Shown: piece after piece, positions 24,320-31,402 of the stretch
Numbering within the stretch: position 1 is the first letter of the stretch
How the letters are laid out: every line of letters begins with the position of its first letter
Source: GCA-002733465 sp039969155
GTDB taxonomy: Bacteria > Pseudomonadota > Gammaproteobacteria > Enterobacterales > Kangiellaceae
Assembly: GCA_039969155.1 (NCBI GenBank)
Contig: JBDVOJ010000038.1
Span: 78,548-142,547, forward strand
Reading direction: 5' to 3'
DNA length: 64,000 nucleotides
Notes under the pieces: generated by a model
Seen by the model: only the letters and a program-made list of their open reading frames with translations
Told to the model about the DNA's origin: nothing
The model's database searches: none
Made by a program: the position numbers and the translations under genes

Positions 24320-24993
24320 AGTCTTGTACCTCCCATATGGGATCTTAAAATTTTCAATGCACTACGGATTCGAGATTTGACAACTCCTGGTGTCATATCT
24401 AATTCTTCCGCCGCAATTTGGTGGCTCTTATCTTCAAAATAAACTTTTTGAATGACATGCCGTTGTTCATCGTTTAACAGCTCAAATAAGTTGGAAATTT
24501 GCTGTTTAGTTCTTTCAGCATCAAGCTGCTCTTCAAATGCACTTTCTTCGTAAGACTCTGCGCAATCATCTTCATTGACTTCGTCAATTTTTTTCTTTCT
24601 TAAATAATCAATTCTTGAATTTCTGACTATCGTAAAAATCCAAGTGGAAACTTTTGCTTTTTCCGGGTTGTAGCTAGCGGCCTTTTGCCAAATCTTTATA
24701 AACACTTCATGCATCAGTTCTTCTGCTTTACTCGCTAACCCTTTTTGTAGATAAAAAGATTTAATCTTAGGAGCAAAATGAACATAAAGTGCTTGATAGG
24801 CGTTTTTATCTCGCTTTTCAGCCACTGCCAACAAATGATGTCTCCACCTTACTGGATCTTGCTGTAGCGATAAATTATTAGAGGAACTTTCACTAGACAT
24901 AGTCTTAGTCTTTCCCTTCAAGTTAGTATTTTGCTTGGCATTGACTGGCCAATATACTAAATTATCGCTGTATTGTCTTTGAATTAAACCCAT
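24316..24993 (-). CDS. rpoE: ECF RNA polymerase sigma factor (RpoE/ChrR-associated type)
   Basis: An ECF sigma factor. Region 2 includes AEELMHEVFIKIWQKA and STWIFTIVRNSRIDYLRKKK; region 4 includes LLNDEQRHVIQKVYFEDKSHQIAAEEL and the HTH ending VKSRIRSALKILR. The chosen ATG at 24993 has AAGGAA 5 nt upstream and gives 225 residues. The ATG at 24900 would give 194, closer to the family norm. A TTG at 25050 is unlikely because it lies inside a hairpin. It is coupled to chrR by ATGA. No ECF-type promoter lies directly upstream, so autoregulation would come by read-through from the DUF4397 promoter at 26487-26512. The name rpoE follows the Rhodobacter paradigm, not E. coli RpoE. Confidence 0.9.
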   Translation of the reverse strand: MGLIQRQYSDNLVYWPVNAKQNTNLKGKTKTMSSESSSNNLSLQQDPVRWRHHLLAVAEKRDKNAYQALYVHFAPKIKSFYLQKGLASKAEELMHEVFIKIWQKAASYNPEKAKVSTWIFTIVRNSRIDYLRKKKIDEVNEDDCAESYEESAFEEQLDAERTKQQISNLFELLNDEQRHVIQKVYFEDKSHQIAAEELDMTPGVVKSRIRSALKILRSHMGGTRL

Positions 24994-25030
24994 AATATTT
25001 CCTTGGTTTGGCAAACTGAGTGGAAATTCA

Positions 25031-25060
25031 TACCAAGCAATTGTCTTCAATTACTTGGTA
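25031..25060 (-). terminator. hairpin between DUF4397 and sigma factor genes (attenuator candidate)
   Basis: Arms TACCAAGCAATTG and CAATTACTTGGTA pair at 12 of 13 positions around a 4-nt loop. No T tract follows on the minus strand, so it is not a standard terminator. It lies between the DUF4397 stop and the likely sigma start and could reduce or tune read-through, or protect the 3' end of a processed mRNA. Confidence 0.5.
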
Positions 25061-25077
25061 CGTCCAACTCCTACAAA

Positions 25078-26448
25078 TTAGAAAGTTTCGACCACGAAAT
25101 CATCTAATAAGATTAATCCGAGAGGAGCTCCACCACCTTCCGCGTCTCTTGCAATCGCGGTGTAAACACCTGCAGCATCCAAAGTAATGGTAACTGGGCC
25201 AATAGCAGCGTCACTTGAGCCTGTGGCTGTCACAACAACATCATAAGAACCTGGCGCAACGGATAAGAAATCTGTATCGGCTAACAAAGCTACATCAGCT
25301 AAGGTTGGTGCGACTGTACTGATGTCTGTACCGACTTCTACTAAATAAATATCAACATTCGCCGCTGTAGGACTCGCGTGTACTATTCTAAGCTTGGACT
25401 CAGTGGCTACTCGACGGTTATCAGCAGTTAACACTAACGGTGCAATAGAAGCTAACTCGTTGGCTGCAATCACGTTATATGCTGTGCCAGCCATCAAATC
25501 TAAGTCTGCGTCAATCACCACAGGTGTTTCAGTTCCAGCTGGCACCACTTTGACATTGTAGCTGTCTGCCGCTAAATCGACATATCCAGCAAATTCGCCA
25601 AAGCCTAAATCTCCTATCAGTGGAGCTTCAAAATTGTCGTTGGCGATCACATCGACCGCTGGAGCATCAGCCGACGCATGCACAACTCGAACTTCTGCAG
25701 GTGTGTTTGTGTCAAGCAGCTCAGTTGCGCCACTCTCACTCACTAGCAATAAGTTAACTGGTTGAGCACCAGGACCGGTGTTTTCGATCGCTGCCACTAA
25801 CCAGTCTGCGCCGCCTGGAAGAGAGATAGCTCCAGAGTCATACACCACACTATCTGAATCGCCGGCCAGAGTAATCCTAATTTGATAGTCACCAGCTGCA
25901 ACGGTTGTTGCATCAAGACTGTCTTTAAAACTTGCCGTTACTAGTGCGCTTGATTGCTCCAGCTCAGCATCTGGCGCAGTGACATAAACATCAACCATTG
26001 GTGCCTGCGGTGCAGCATGAACAATCTGGACTCTGGCGTCTGTACTCGCAATTACTTCATCCGAACGCGTTAAAATAAGAGGCTCTATATTGGCTGTATC
26101 ATTTACGGCTAACACGCTATAGACTAAATTTTGTGTTAGATCTGCAGTGACCGCGTCAAAAGCATCAATGGTGGTACCGTCAGGTAAAATAGCCTTAACT
26201 TCCGCGGTGTGGCTACCAGCGGCTAGTTCAGCGATACCAGTAGCTTGCTTGTAATTCACATCTGCAGCTATTTCAGTACCATCTAAAATCAAATTGACTA
26301 ATGGTGCATCGGGAGATGCATGAACAACTTGAATCTTGGTCATTGCGACAGGCGCAGGGGGGGTTACTACGTCGTTATCATCATTGTCACTACTACATCC
26401 GACCATACCCAAAAAGCCAATCAGCATCCATGGGGTTAGTTTTTTCAT
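25078..26448 (-). CDS. DUF4397 repeat lipoprotein
   Basis: A 456-residue secreted lipoprotein. The start was set at the ATG at 26448, which has GGAG upstream and gives a clean lipoprotein signal (MKKLTPWMLIGFLGMVGC, lipidated C18). A short Asp-rich linker follows. Four DUF4397 repeats then start at VVHASPDAPLVN, IVHAAPQAPMVD, VVHASADAPAVD and IVHASPTAANVD, each about 100 residues of beta-rich, Ig-like sequence. The function of the domain is not established; it is typical of cell-surface or periplasmic proteins. An ECF-type promoter precedes it and the sigma/anti-sigma genes follow on the same strand, so it should be induced with the ChrR response. Confidence 0.88.
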   Translation of the reverse strand: MKKLTPWMLIGFLGMVGCSSDNDDNDVVTPPAPVAMTKIQVVHASPDAPLVNLILDGTEIAADVNYKQATGIAELAAGSHTAEVKAILPDGTTIDAFDAVTADLTQNLVYSVLAVNDTANIEPLILTRSDEVIASTDARVQIVHAAPQAPMVDVYVTAPDAELEQSSALVTASFKDSLDATTVAAGDYQIRITLAGDSDSVVYDSGAISLPGGADWLVAAIENTGPGAQPVNLLLVSESGATELLDTNTPAEVRVVHASADAPAVDVIANDNFEAPLIGDLGFGEFAGYVDLAADSYNVKVVPAGTETPVVIDADLDLMAGTAYNVIAANELASIAPLVLTADNRRVATESKLRIVHASPTAANVDIYLVEVGTDISTVAPTLADVALLADTDFLSVAPGSYDVVVTATGSSDAAIGPVTITLDAAGVYTAIARDAEGGGAPLGLILLDDFVVETF

Positions 26449-26486
26449 CGGTGTTTCTCCGGGTTTTGTTAGTAAGTGATGAGATT

Positions 26487-26512
26487 TACGCACCCCTGAT
26501 TCGATTGGATCG
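26487..26512 (-). promoter_or_regulatory. ECF-type promoter of DUF4397-sigma-chrR-DUF427
   Basis: Read on the minus strand: CGATCC (26512-26507), 16 bp, CGTA (26490-26487). It differs at one base from TGATCC in the photolyase promoter and keeps the exact spacing. The ATG of the DUF4397 gene follows about 38 bp downstream. Its -35 box is 22 bp from that of the divergent promoter at 26535. Confidence 0.7.
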
Positions 26513-26534
26513 AATAATTTGAATTTATTTTTTT

Positions 26535-26560
26535 TGATCTGGTTAGCTTTGTATAGCGTA
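26535..26560 (+). promoter_or_regulatory. ECF-type promoter of the eight-gene lipid operon
   Basis: TGATCT (26535-26540), 16 bp, CGTA (26557-26560), followed by AAAC. The operon's first start codon is at 26596, giving a leader of about 30 nt with AAGGAAT as ribosome-binding site. The spacing is identical to the divergent promoter and to the photolyase promoter. Confidence 0.75.
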
Positions 26561-26595
26561 AAACAAAGCATCGACTCATAAAGGAATAACTATTA

Positions 26596-27192
26596 GTGAA
26601 CAAATTACTTATATCTGCCCTGACAACTCTTTTACTAAGCGGTTGTTCAATAAACCCAGAGCAATACAAGAGCAATAGCCCTAGCTTGTCGTTTGCAGAC
26701 TATTTTGAGGGAAAGCTTTGCGCTTGGGGTACCTTGAAGGGCCGCAATAATGAGGTGACTAGAAAATTTATTGCAAACATAGATGCTTTTAAGGAACAGT
26801 CGTATATTGTTCTAGACGAGCAATTTGTTTTCAGTGACGGTGAAAAGCAAACTCGGGTATGGAAATTCATTGAAAATGGTGATGCTATCTCAGGCACCGC
26901 GGGAGATGTCGTTGGAGAAGCTACAGGAAAAATCTTTGGTGATAGTCTGCATTTAACTTACACCCTGGATATACCTCAAGACGAGGAAAGTATTGAAGTT
27001 GAAATGGATGACTGGCTACACTTGGTTGATAGGGACACTTTGATGGGTACCACAAAGATGACTAAGTGGGGCTTTAATGTTGGACAAATCGATATCGTAA
27101 TACAAAAAAGAAATGCTTCGACCGATTGTTTTGCGGGAACAGTTGTCCAGCAGGAATCAAATCCAACCGGAGACAAGAATGCTTCAATCTAA
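26596..27192 (+). CDS. DUF3833 family lipoprotein
   Basis: A 198-residue lipoprotein with signal MNKLLISALTTLLLSGC (lipidated C17). The mature domain matches DUF3833: FADYFEGKLCAWGTLKGRNNEV early, then WKFIENGD, GDVVGEATGKIFGDSLHLTYTL and TKMTKWGFNVGQI. These read as a lipocalin-like beta sheet that could bind a fatty acyl group, but no activity is established. The start is GTG with AAGGAAT upstream. It is the first gene of the eight-gene operon, and its last 14 bases overlap the desaturase start. DUF3833 genes commonly accompany the Cfa/DUF1365/FAD-oxidase cluster, which supports an envelope-lipid role. Confidence 0.87.
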   Translation: MNKLLISALTTLLLSGCSINPEQYKSNSPSLSFADYFEGKLCAWGTLKGRNNEVTRKFIANIDAFKEQSYIVLDEQFVFSDGEKQTRVWKFIENGDAISGTAGDVVGEATGKIFGDSLHLTYTLDIPQDEESIEVEMDDWLHLVDRDTLMGTTKMTKWGFNVGQIDIVIQKRNASTDCFAGTVVQQESNPTGDKNASI

Positions 27193-28120
27193 AAACATCG
27201 ACAAGAACTTAATAAGCAAAATTGAAGCTTGGTTTGATAGTTCTGCATTAACCAGTAGCGATGGAGATTCAATTAGTTGGACTAGGATAATTCCCTTTAT
27301 CATCGTCCACCTAGGTGTCTTAGGCGTATTTTTTGTCGGTTTTTCATGGTTTGCTTTTTGGACCTGTGTCTTTTTATACCTACTCAGAATGTTTGCAATC
27401 ACTGGATTCTATCACCGGTATTTTTCACATAAGAATTTTAAAACTAGCCGTGTAGTGCAAATGATCTTTGCGGTGATCGGAGCCTCTTCTGCGCAGCGAG
27501 GACCATTATGGTGGGCCTCTCATCATCGCCAACACCATGCAAGTGCCGATCAAGAAAGCGATCCACATTCTCCCAAGTATAAGGGATTCTTATGGAGCCA
27601 TACTCTTTGGTTCCTTTCTGACAAAAATTTTGAAACTAATACAAAACGAATAAAAGACTTCGCTCGGTTTAAAGAGCTGCGTTGGCTGGACCGATTTGAT
27701 ATTGCCGTTCCAGCGGCACTCGCGGTATTACTCTATGTAACGGGTAGCTTGCTGGAAACCTTTGCACCGGAATATAAAACAAATGGTTCGCAGCTATTGG
27801 TGTGGGGTTTCTTTATCTCTACAGTTATTCTTTACCACGCCACTTACACTATTAACTCGCTTGCTCATCGCTTTGGAACAAGGCGTTTTGAAACTAAAGA
27901 TGACAGTCGTAATAATGCTCTTTTGGCTTTAATTACTTTAGGCGAAGGCTGGCACAACAATCACCATTACTACTCAGGAACTGTAAGACAAGGTTTCCGC
28001 TGGTGGGAGATAGATATCACATTCTATATTTTAAAATTGATGAGTTTTTTTGGTCTGGTTTGGGACTTAAAACCCATTCCTGAAAAAGTAAAAATTCAAA
28101 TGAAAGGTAAATTGTCATGA
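27179..28120 (+). CDS. fatty acid desaturase (acyl-CoA/acyl-lipid delta-9 type)
   Basis: A 313-residue inner-membrane di-iron enzyme. The three histidine boxes are intact: H79RYFSH84, H115HRQHH120 and H259NNHH263, with GLxxH-like spacing between hydrophobic spans. It inserts a cis double bond in an acyl chain using O2 and electrons from a redox partner. The ATG at 27179 was chosen because GGAG lies 6 nt upstream; a longer frame from 27113 would overlap the DUF3833 gene by 80 bp. It could supply the monounsaturated chains that the downstream Cfa-like methyltransferase acts on. The double-bond position is not determinable. Confidence 0.92.
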   Translation: MLQSKNIDKNLISKIEAWFDSSALTSSDGDSISWTRIIPFIIVHLGVLGVFFVGFSWFAFWTCVFLYLLRMFAITGFYHRYFSHKNFKTSRVVQMIFAVIGASSAQRGPLWWASHHRQHHASADQESDPHSPKYKGFLWSHTLWFLSDKNFETNTKRIKDFARFKELRWLDRFDIAVPAALAVLLYVTGSLLETFAPEYKTNGSQLLVWGFFISTVILYHATYTINSLAHRFGTRRFETKDDSRNNALLALITLGEGWHNNHHYYSGTVRQGFRWWEIDITFYILKLMSFFGLVWDLKPIPEKVKIQMKGKLS

Positions 28121-28533
28121 TTGTTGAACAATTTAAGTCCACTTATCAAAATATGAACGCGTCGAACATTGCCTCGATTGAAGGTCTTTATGCAGAGCAA
28201 ATTGAATTTAACGACCCGTTCCACAAAGTCATAGGTTTAAGAGCGCTTAAAAGCTACTTTGAAGAGCTCTATGAAAATGTAGATTCCGTCAGTTTTTCAT
28301 TTGGTGAATGCATTAACCAACATGATCAATACTTTATAGAATGGGAAATGACGGTTTGTCACCCGAAGTTAAACAAAGGCGAACCAATTTTGGTACCTGG
28401 AGCTACCCTTTTTAAAGTAGACCAGCAAGAAAAAATTATTTTTCATAGAGACTACTTTGACGCAGGAGTAATGCTTTACGAACACATCCCACTTTTAGGT
28501 CGGTTGATTAAATGGGTAAAAGGAAGAATCTAA
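28117..28533 (+). CDS. SnoaL/NTF2-like domain protein
   Basis: A 138-residue cytosolic protein with the cone-shaped SnoaL/NTF2 fold. The pattern is an N-terminal helix (QFKSTYQNMNASNIASIEGLY), EFNDPFHKVIGLRALKSYFEEL, and strands ending FHRDYFDAGVMLYEHIPLLG. The HRDYFDAG end segment is typical of the homologue found in this ECF-controlled cluster. No catalytic residue set is recognisable. The start overlaps the desaturase stop (ATGA) and its own stop overlaps the SDR start (TAATG), so translation is coupled on both sides. It could bind a lipid or oxidised intermediate. Confidence 0.85.
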   Translation: MIVEQFKSTYQNMNASNIASIEGLYAEQIEFNDPFHKVIGLRALKSYFEELYENVDSVSFSFGECINQHDQYFIEWEMTVCHPKLNKGEPILVPGATLFKVDQQEKIIFHRDYFDAGVMLYEHIPLLGRLIKWVKGRI

Positions 28534-29294
28534 TGAAATATGATTTCAATGAAAAAGTTGTATGGCTCACCGGTGCTTCAAGCGGTATTGGAATGGAGCT
28601 GGCTAAAGAACTACTAGAAGCCGGTGCCAAAGTAGCTGTGACTTCAAGAAATAGAGCGAAACTCGAAGTCATTTTTGGCCGCTACCCAAAAGCCTTAATA
28701 GCTCCGGGAGATTTAACTGATTACGGTGACAATTCAAGAATCGTAAAACAAATTACAGCCAAATATGGCACTTTAGATTGTGTCATTTTTAATGCTGGCA
28801 ATGCAGAATACATCGACATAAAGAAATTTTCACATAGGCCTTTTGCTAACATGATGGAAACTAATTTCTTGTCGATGGTTAAAGGAATCGAAGCTTCGCT
28901 ACCAGCACTCAGAGAGTCTAAAAATCCTTACTTAGTTGGCATGAGCAGCAGCGTCGCATGGCAAGGATTGCCACGAGGTCAATCTTACTCAGCTAGCAAA
29001 GCGGCTATCAGAAATTTGTTCCAAGGTTTAAAAATTGAATTGGCTAGTGAAGACATTGCAGTAAGTTGGATTTGTCCTGGATTTGTAAAAACACCGCTTA
29101 CAGACAAAAACACGTTTGATATGCCGGGAATTATCAGTGTCGAAGATGCCGCAAAAACAATTTTAGCCAAGCTACAAAAACAAACCACGGAAATTCATTT
29201 TCCAAAACGATTTACATTATTCCTCAAAGGAATTTCGATGCTTCCTGCAGGTTGGGCAGCAAAACTACTTAAAGGGACGGTACCTCAATCATGA
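28533..29294 (+). CDS. short-chain dehydrogenase/reductase
   Basis: A 253-residue NAD(P)-dependent oxidoreductase. The cofactor motif TGASSGIG lies near residue 12; NAG follows at about 90, the catalytic Ser in GMSSSVAW, and YSASK supplies the catalytic Tyr and Lys. The ATG at 28533 is preferred because AGGAAG lies 7 nt upstream and it overlaps the previous stop; an upstream in-frame ATG at 28512 lacks a site. A basic C-terminal segment (HFPKRFTLFLKGISML) may touch the membrane. It is in the middle of the lipid cluster and is likely to act on an acyl or oxygenated lipid intermediate; the substrate is unknown. Confidence 0.9.
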   Translation: MKYDFNEKVVWLTGASSGIGMELAKELLEAGAKVAVTSRNRAKLEVIFGRYPKALIAPGDLTDYGDNSRIVKQITAKYGTLDCVIFNAGNAEYIDIKKFSHRPFANMMETNFLSMVKGIEASLPALRESKNPYLVGMSSSVAWQGLPRGQSYSASKAAIRNLFQGLKIELASEDIAVSWICPGFVKTPLTDKNTFDMPGIISVEDAAKTILAKLQKQTTEIHFPKRFTLFLKGISMLPAGWAAKLLKGTVPQS

Positions 29295-30619
29295 AAATAG
29301 CAATCGTAGGCACAGGGATCGCTGGCAATGTTGCCGCTTACCACCTAAACAAAAAACATGACATTACAGTTTATGAAGCGGCGGATTATGTCGGTGGACA
29401 TACTCACACTCACGATATAGAGCTTGATGGGGAAAAGCATAAAATTGATACTGGATTTATTGTTTTTAATCATAAAACTTATCCAAACTTTATCAATTTG
29501 CTTAAAGAGCTGAATGTTGAATATCAGCACAGCGATATGAGTTTTAGTGTGCAAGCAGAGGCCAGTGGACTCGAATATAACGGGAATACGTTAAATAGCC
29601 TATTTGCTCAACGTTCCAATTTATTCAAACCAAGCTTTTATCGAATGATCAAAGACATCCTGCGATTTAACAAGGAAAGTCTAGAGTTGTTAGAAATTCA
29701 ATCTGAGTCAATCACATTGGGTGATTACCTTTCTATCAAAGGCTATTCTCAACAGTTTGTTGATCATTATATTGTGCCGATGGGAGCCGCTATCTGGTCC
29801 ACCGATCATCAAAGTATGATGAGTTTCCCGGCTCGATTTTTTGTCCAGTTTTTTCATAATCATGGCATGCTTAGTGTCGACGACAGGCCTCAATGGTATG
29901 TGATAAAGGGAGGTTCTCGCTCTTACTTAGAACCGCTGATAGAGAGTTTTCGCAGCAAAATTAGATTAAATTCTCCCGTTGAAAAAATAGAACGAGAAAA
30001 AGACCATGTGTGGATAGAATCTAACGGTACGCGAATGAAATATGACTATGTCTTTATTGCCAGTCATAGTGACCAAGCGCTCAACATGTTGCAGCAACCT
30101 ACTCCGCTTGAAAACAAGGTGCTTGGCGCAATTCCATACACCGCTAATCAAGCGGTATTACATACCGACCAATCGATCCTACCAAAGAGGAAGCTGGCTT
30201 GGGCAGCTTGGAACTATCATTTACTTAAGCAAAAACGCGAGGGAGTTGCACTGACCTACAATATGAATATTCTTCAACGTTTGCAGAGCAAGAACACTTT
30301 CTGCGTATCCTTAAATTACCAGGATCACATTGACCCACAACATATTATCAAGACACTCGACTACACTCACCCATTCTTTAGTCAAGCGGGTGTAGATGCT
30401 CAAACAAAACATAGTGAGCTGAATGGACAAAATCGAACTTTCTATTGTGGAGCCTATTGGCGGTATGGCTTCCATGAAGACGGTGTTGTCAGTAGCCTGC
30501 GCGCGCTCAAAGACTTCGATCAACACTTAAAAAGTCAAACAGGAAACTTGGAAGGTTTATCAAACGTAACGGAAATTGATTATGCAAAGCAAGATATACT
30601 TTGGTCGCGTTCGGCATAG
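29291..30619 (+). CDS. FAD-dependent amine oxidase-like oxidoreductase
   Basis: A 442-residue flavoprotein. The dinucleotide motif GTGIAG (7-12) opens the Rossmann fold, followed by VYEAADYVGGHTHTH and IDTGFIVFN, typical of the amine-oxidase/phytoene-desaturase-like group in Cfa clusters. The C-terminal FAD motif region contains FYCGAYWRYGFHEDGVVSS. The start overlaps the SDR stop (ATGA). Homologues in the Rhodobacter RpoE/ChrR operon have been tied to synthesis of modified (furan) fatty acids. The same role here is plausible but inferred. Confidence 0.88.
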   Translation: MKIAIVGTGIAGNVAAYHLNKKHDITVYEAADYVGGHTHTHDIELDGEKHKIDTGFIVFNHKTYPNFINLLKELNVEYQHSDMSFSVQAEASGLEYNGNTLNSLFAQRSNLFKPSFYRMIKDILRFNKESLELLEIQSESITLGDYLSIKGYSQQFVDHYIVPMGAAIWSTDHQSMMSFPARFFVQFFHNHGMLSVDDRPQWYVIKGGSRSYLEPLIESFRSKIRLNSPVEKIEREKDHVWIESNGTRMKYDYVFIASHSDQALNMLQQPTPLENKVLGAIPYTANQAVLHTDQSILPKRKLAWAAWNYHLLKQKREGVALTYNMNILQRLQSKNTFCVSLNYQDHIDPQHIIKTLDYTHPFFSQAGVDAQTKHSELNGQNRTFYCGAYWRYGFHEDGVVSSLRALKDFDQHLKSQTGNLEGLSNVTEIDYAKQDILWSRSA

Positions 30620-31397
30620 CCGAAAGTCGCCTAAAAGCAATCAGTTTAATTATCGGATCTGCATGTTTTACATAGACTTGGATGAACTTCCAAGTCTATT
30701 TGATCGCTTCTTATTTTGGTCTTTAGACAAGTTTAACTTAGGAAGTTTCAATAGTAAGAATTATATTGGAGCAGGTAAGCAATCGATAAAATCGTCTGTC
30801 GAGTCGAAAATAAATGAAAAGTTTGATTATCAGCATGATGGGCCAATTCGAATGCTGACACACTTAAGCTACTTCGGCCATTGTTTTAACCCCGTGACTT
30901 TTTATTATTGTTTTAATAAGAACACAAACCAGTTAGATTTTCTGTTGGCCGAAATTAATAATACTCCCTGGGATGAGCGCTTCAGCTATGTGTTTGACAA
31001 TCGAAAAGGGCAATTGTTAAGCAGTAATAATCATTCGATTGAAATGAACTTTAAGAAAGCTTTTCACGTTTCACCATTTTTACCTATGAATATGGACTGC
31101 TATTGGCGTTTTTTGATCCCAAAAGAAAAACTAACCGTATATATGAGAAATGATATCGAGGATAGGGAAGTTTTTAATGCTTCTCTCAACCTTGAGGCGA
31201 AACCAATCAATAGTCGCAGTCTAAATAGAGTGCTTTGGGGCTATCCATTAATGACCATAAAAGTCGTCACTGGAATATATTGGCAAGCCCTTAAACTCTG
31301 GTTAAAACGAGTCCCTTTTTTCGGTCATCCTGGCCCAGAAGAGAAATCTGACTTGATATCAGCCAAACAACATACAGTTAACTCACACAAAGGATAA
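30582..31397 (+). CDS. DUF1365 family protein
   Basis: A 271-residue protein of the DUF1365 family: IYFGRVRHSRKSPKSNQFNY, then HLSYFGHCFNPVTFYYCF, NNTPWDERFSY, KAFHVSPFLPM and a C-terminal amphipathic region. The conserved FNPVTFYYC and HVSPF segments look like a catalytic or ligand site, but no activity is established. The ATG at 30582 has GGAA 7 nt upstream; the TTG two codons earlier is less likely. It overlaps the FAD gene by 38 bp. DUF1365 is nearly always found between an FAD oxidoreductase and a Cfa-like methyltransferase, as here. Confidence 0.9.
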   Translation: MQSKIYFGRVRHSRKSPKSNQFNYRICMFYIDLDELPSLFDRFLFWSLDKFNLGSFNSKNYIGAGKQSIKSSVESKINEKFDYQHDGPIRMLTHLSYFGHCFNPVTFYYCFNKNTNQLDFLLAEINNTPWDERFSYVFDNRKGQLLSSNNHSIEMNFKKAFHVSPFLPMNMDCYWRFLIPKEKLTVYMRNDIEDREVFNASLNLEAKPINSRSLNRVLWGYPLMTIKVVTGIYWQALKLWLKRVPFFGHPGPEEKSDLISAKQHTVNSHKG

Positions 31398-31402
31398 TTA
31401 TT

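Noticed and set aside
25048..25050. TTG start giving a 244-residue sigma factor
   Set aside because: The codon lies inside the 25031-25060 hairpin, has no Shine-Dalgarno, and adds an N-terminal stretch not found in ECF sigma factors. The ATG at 24993 has AAGGAA.
24900..25080. Search for an ECF-type promoter directly before the sigma gene
   Set aside because: The only CGTA in the right orientation (near 25058) has no GATC box 16-17 bp upstream.
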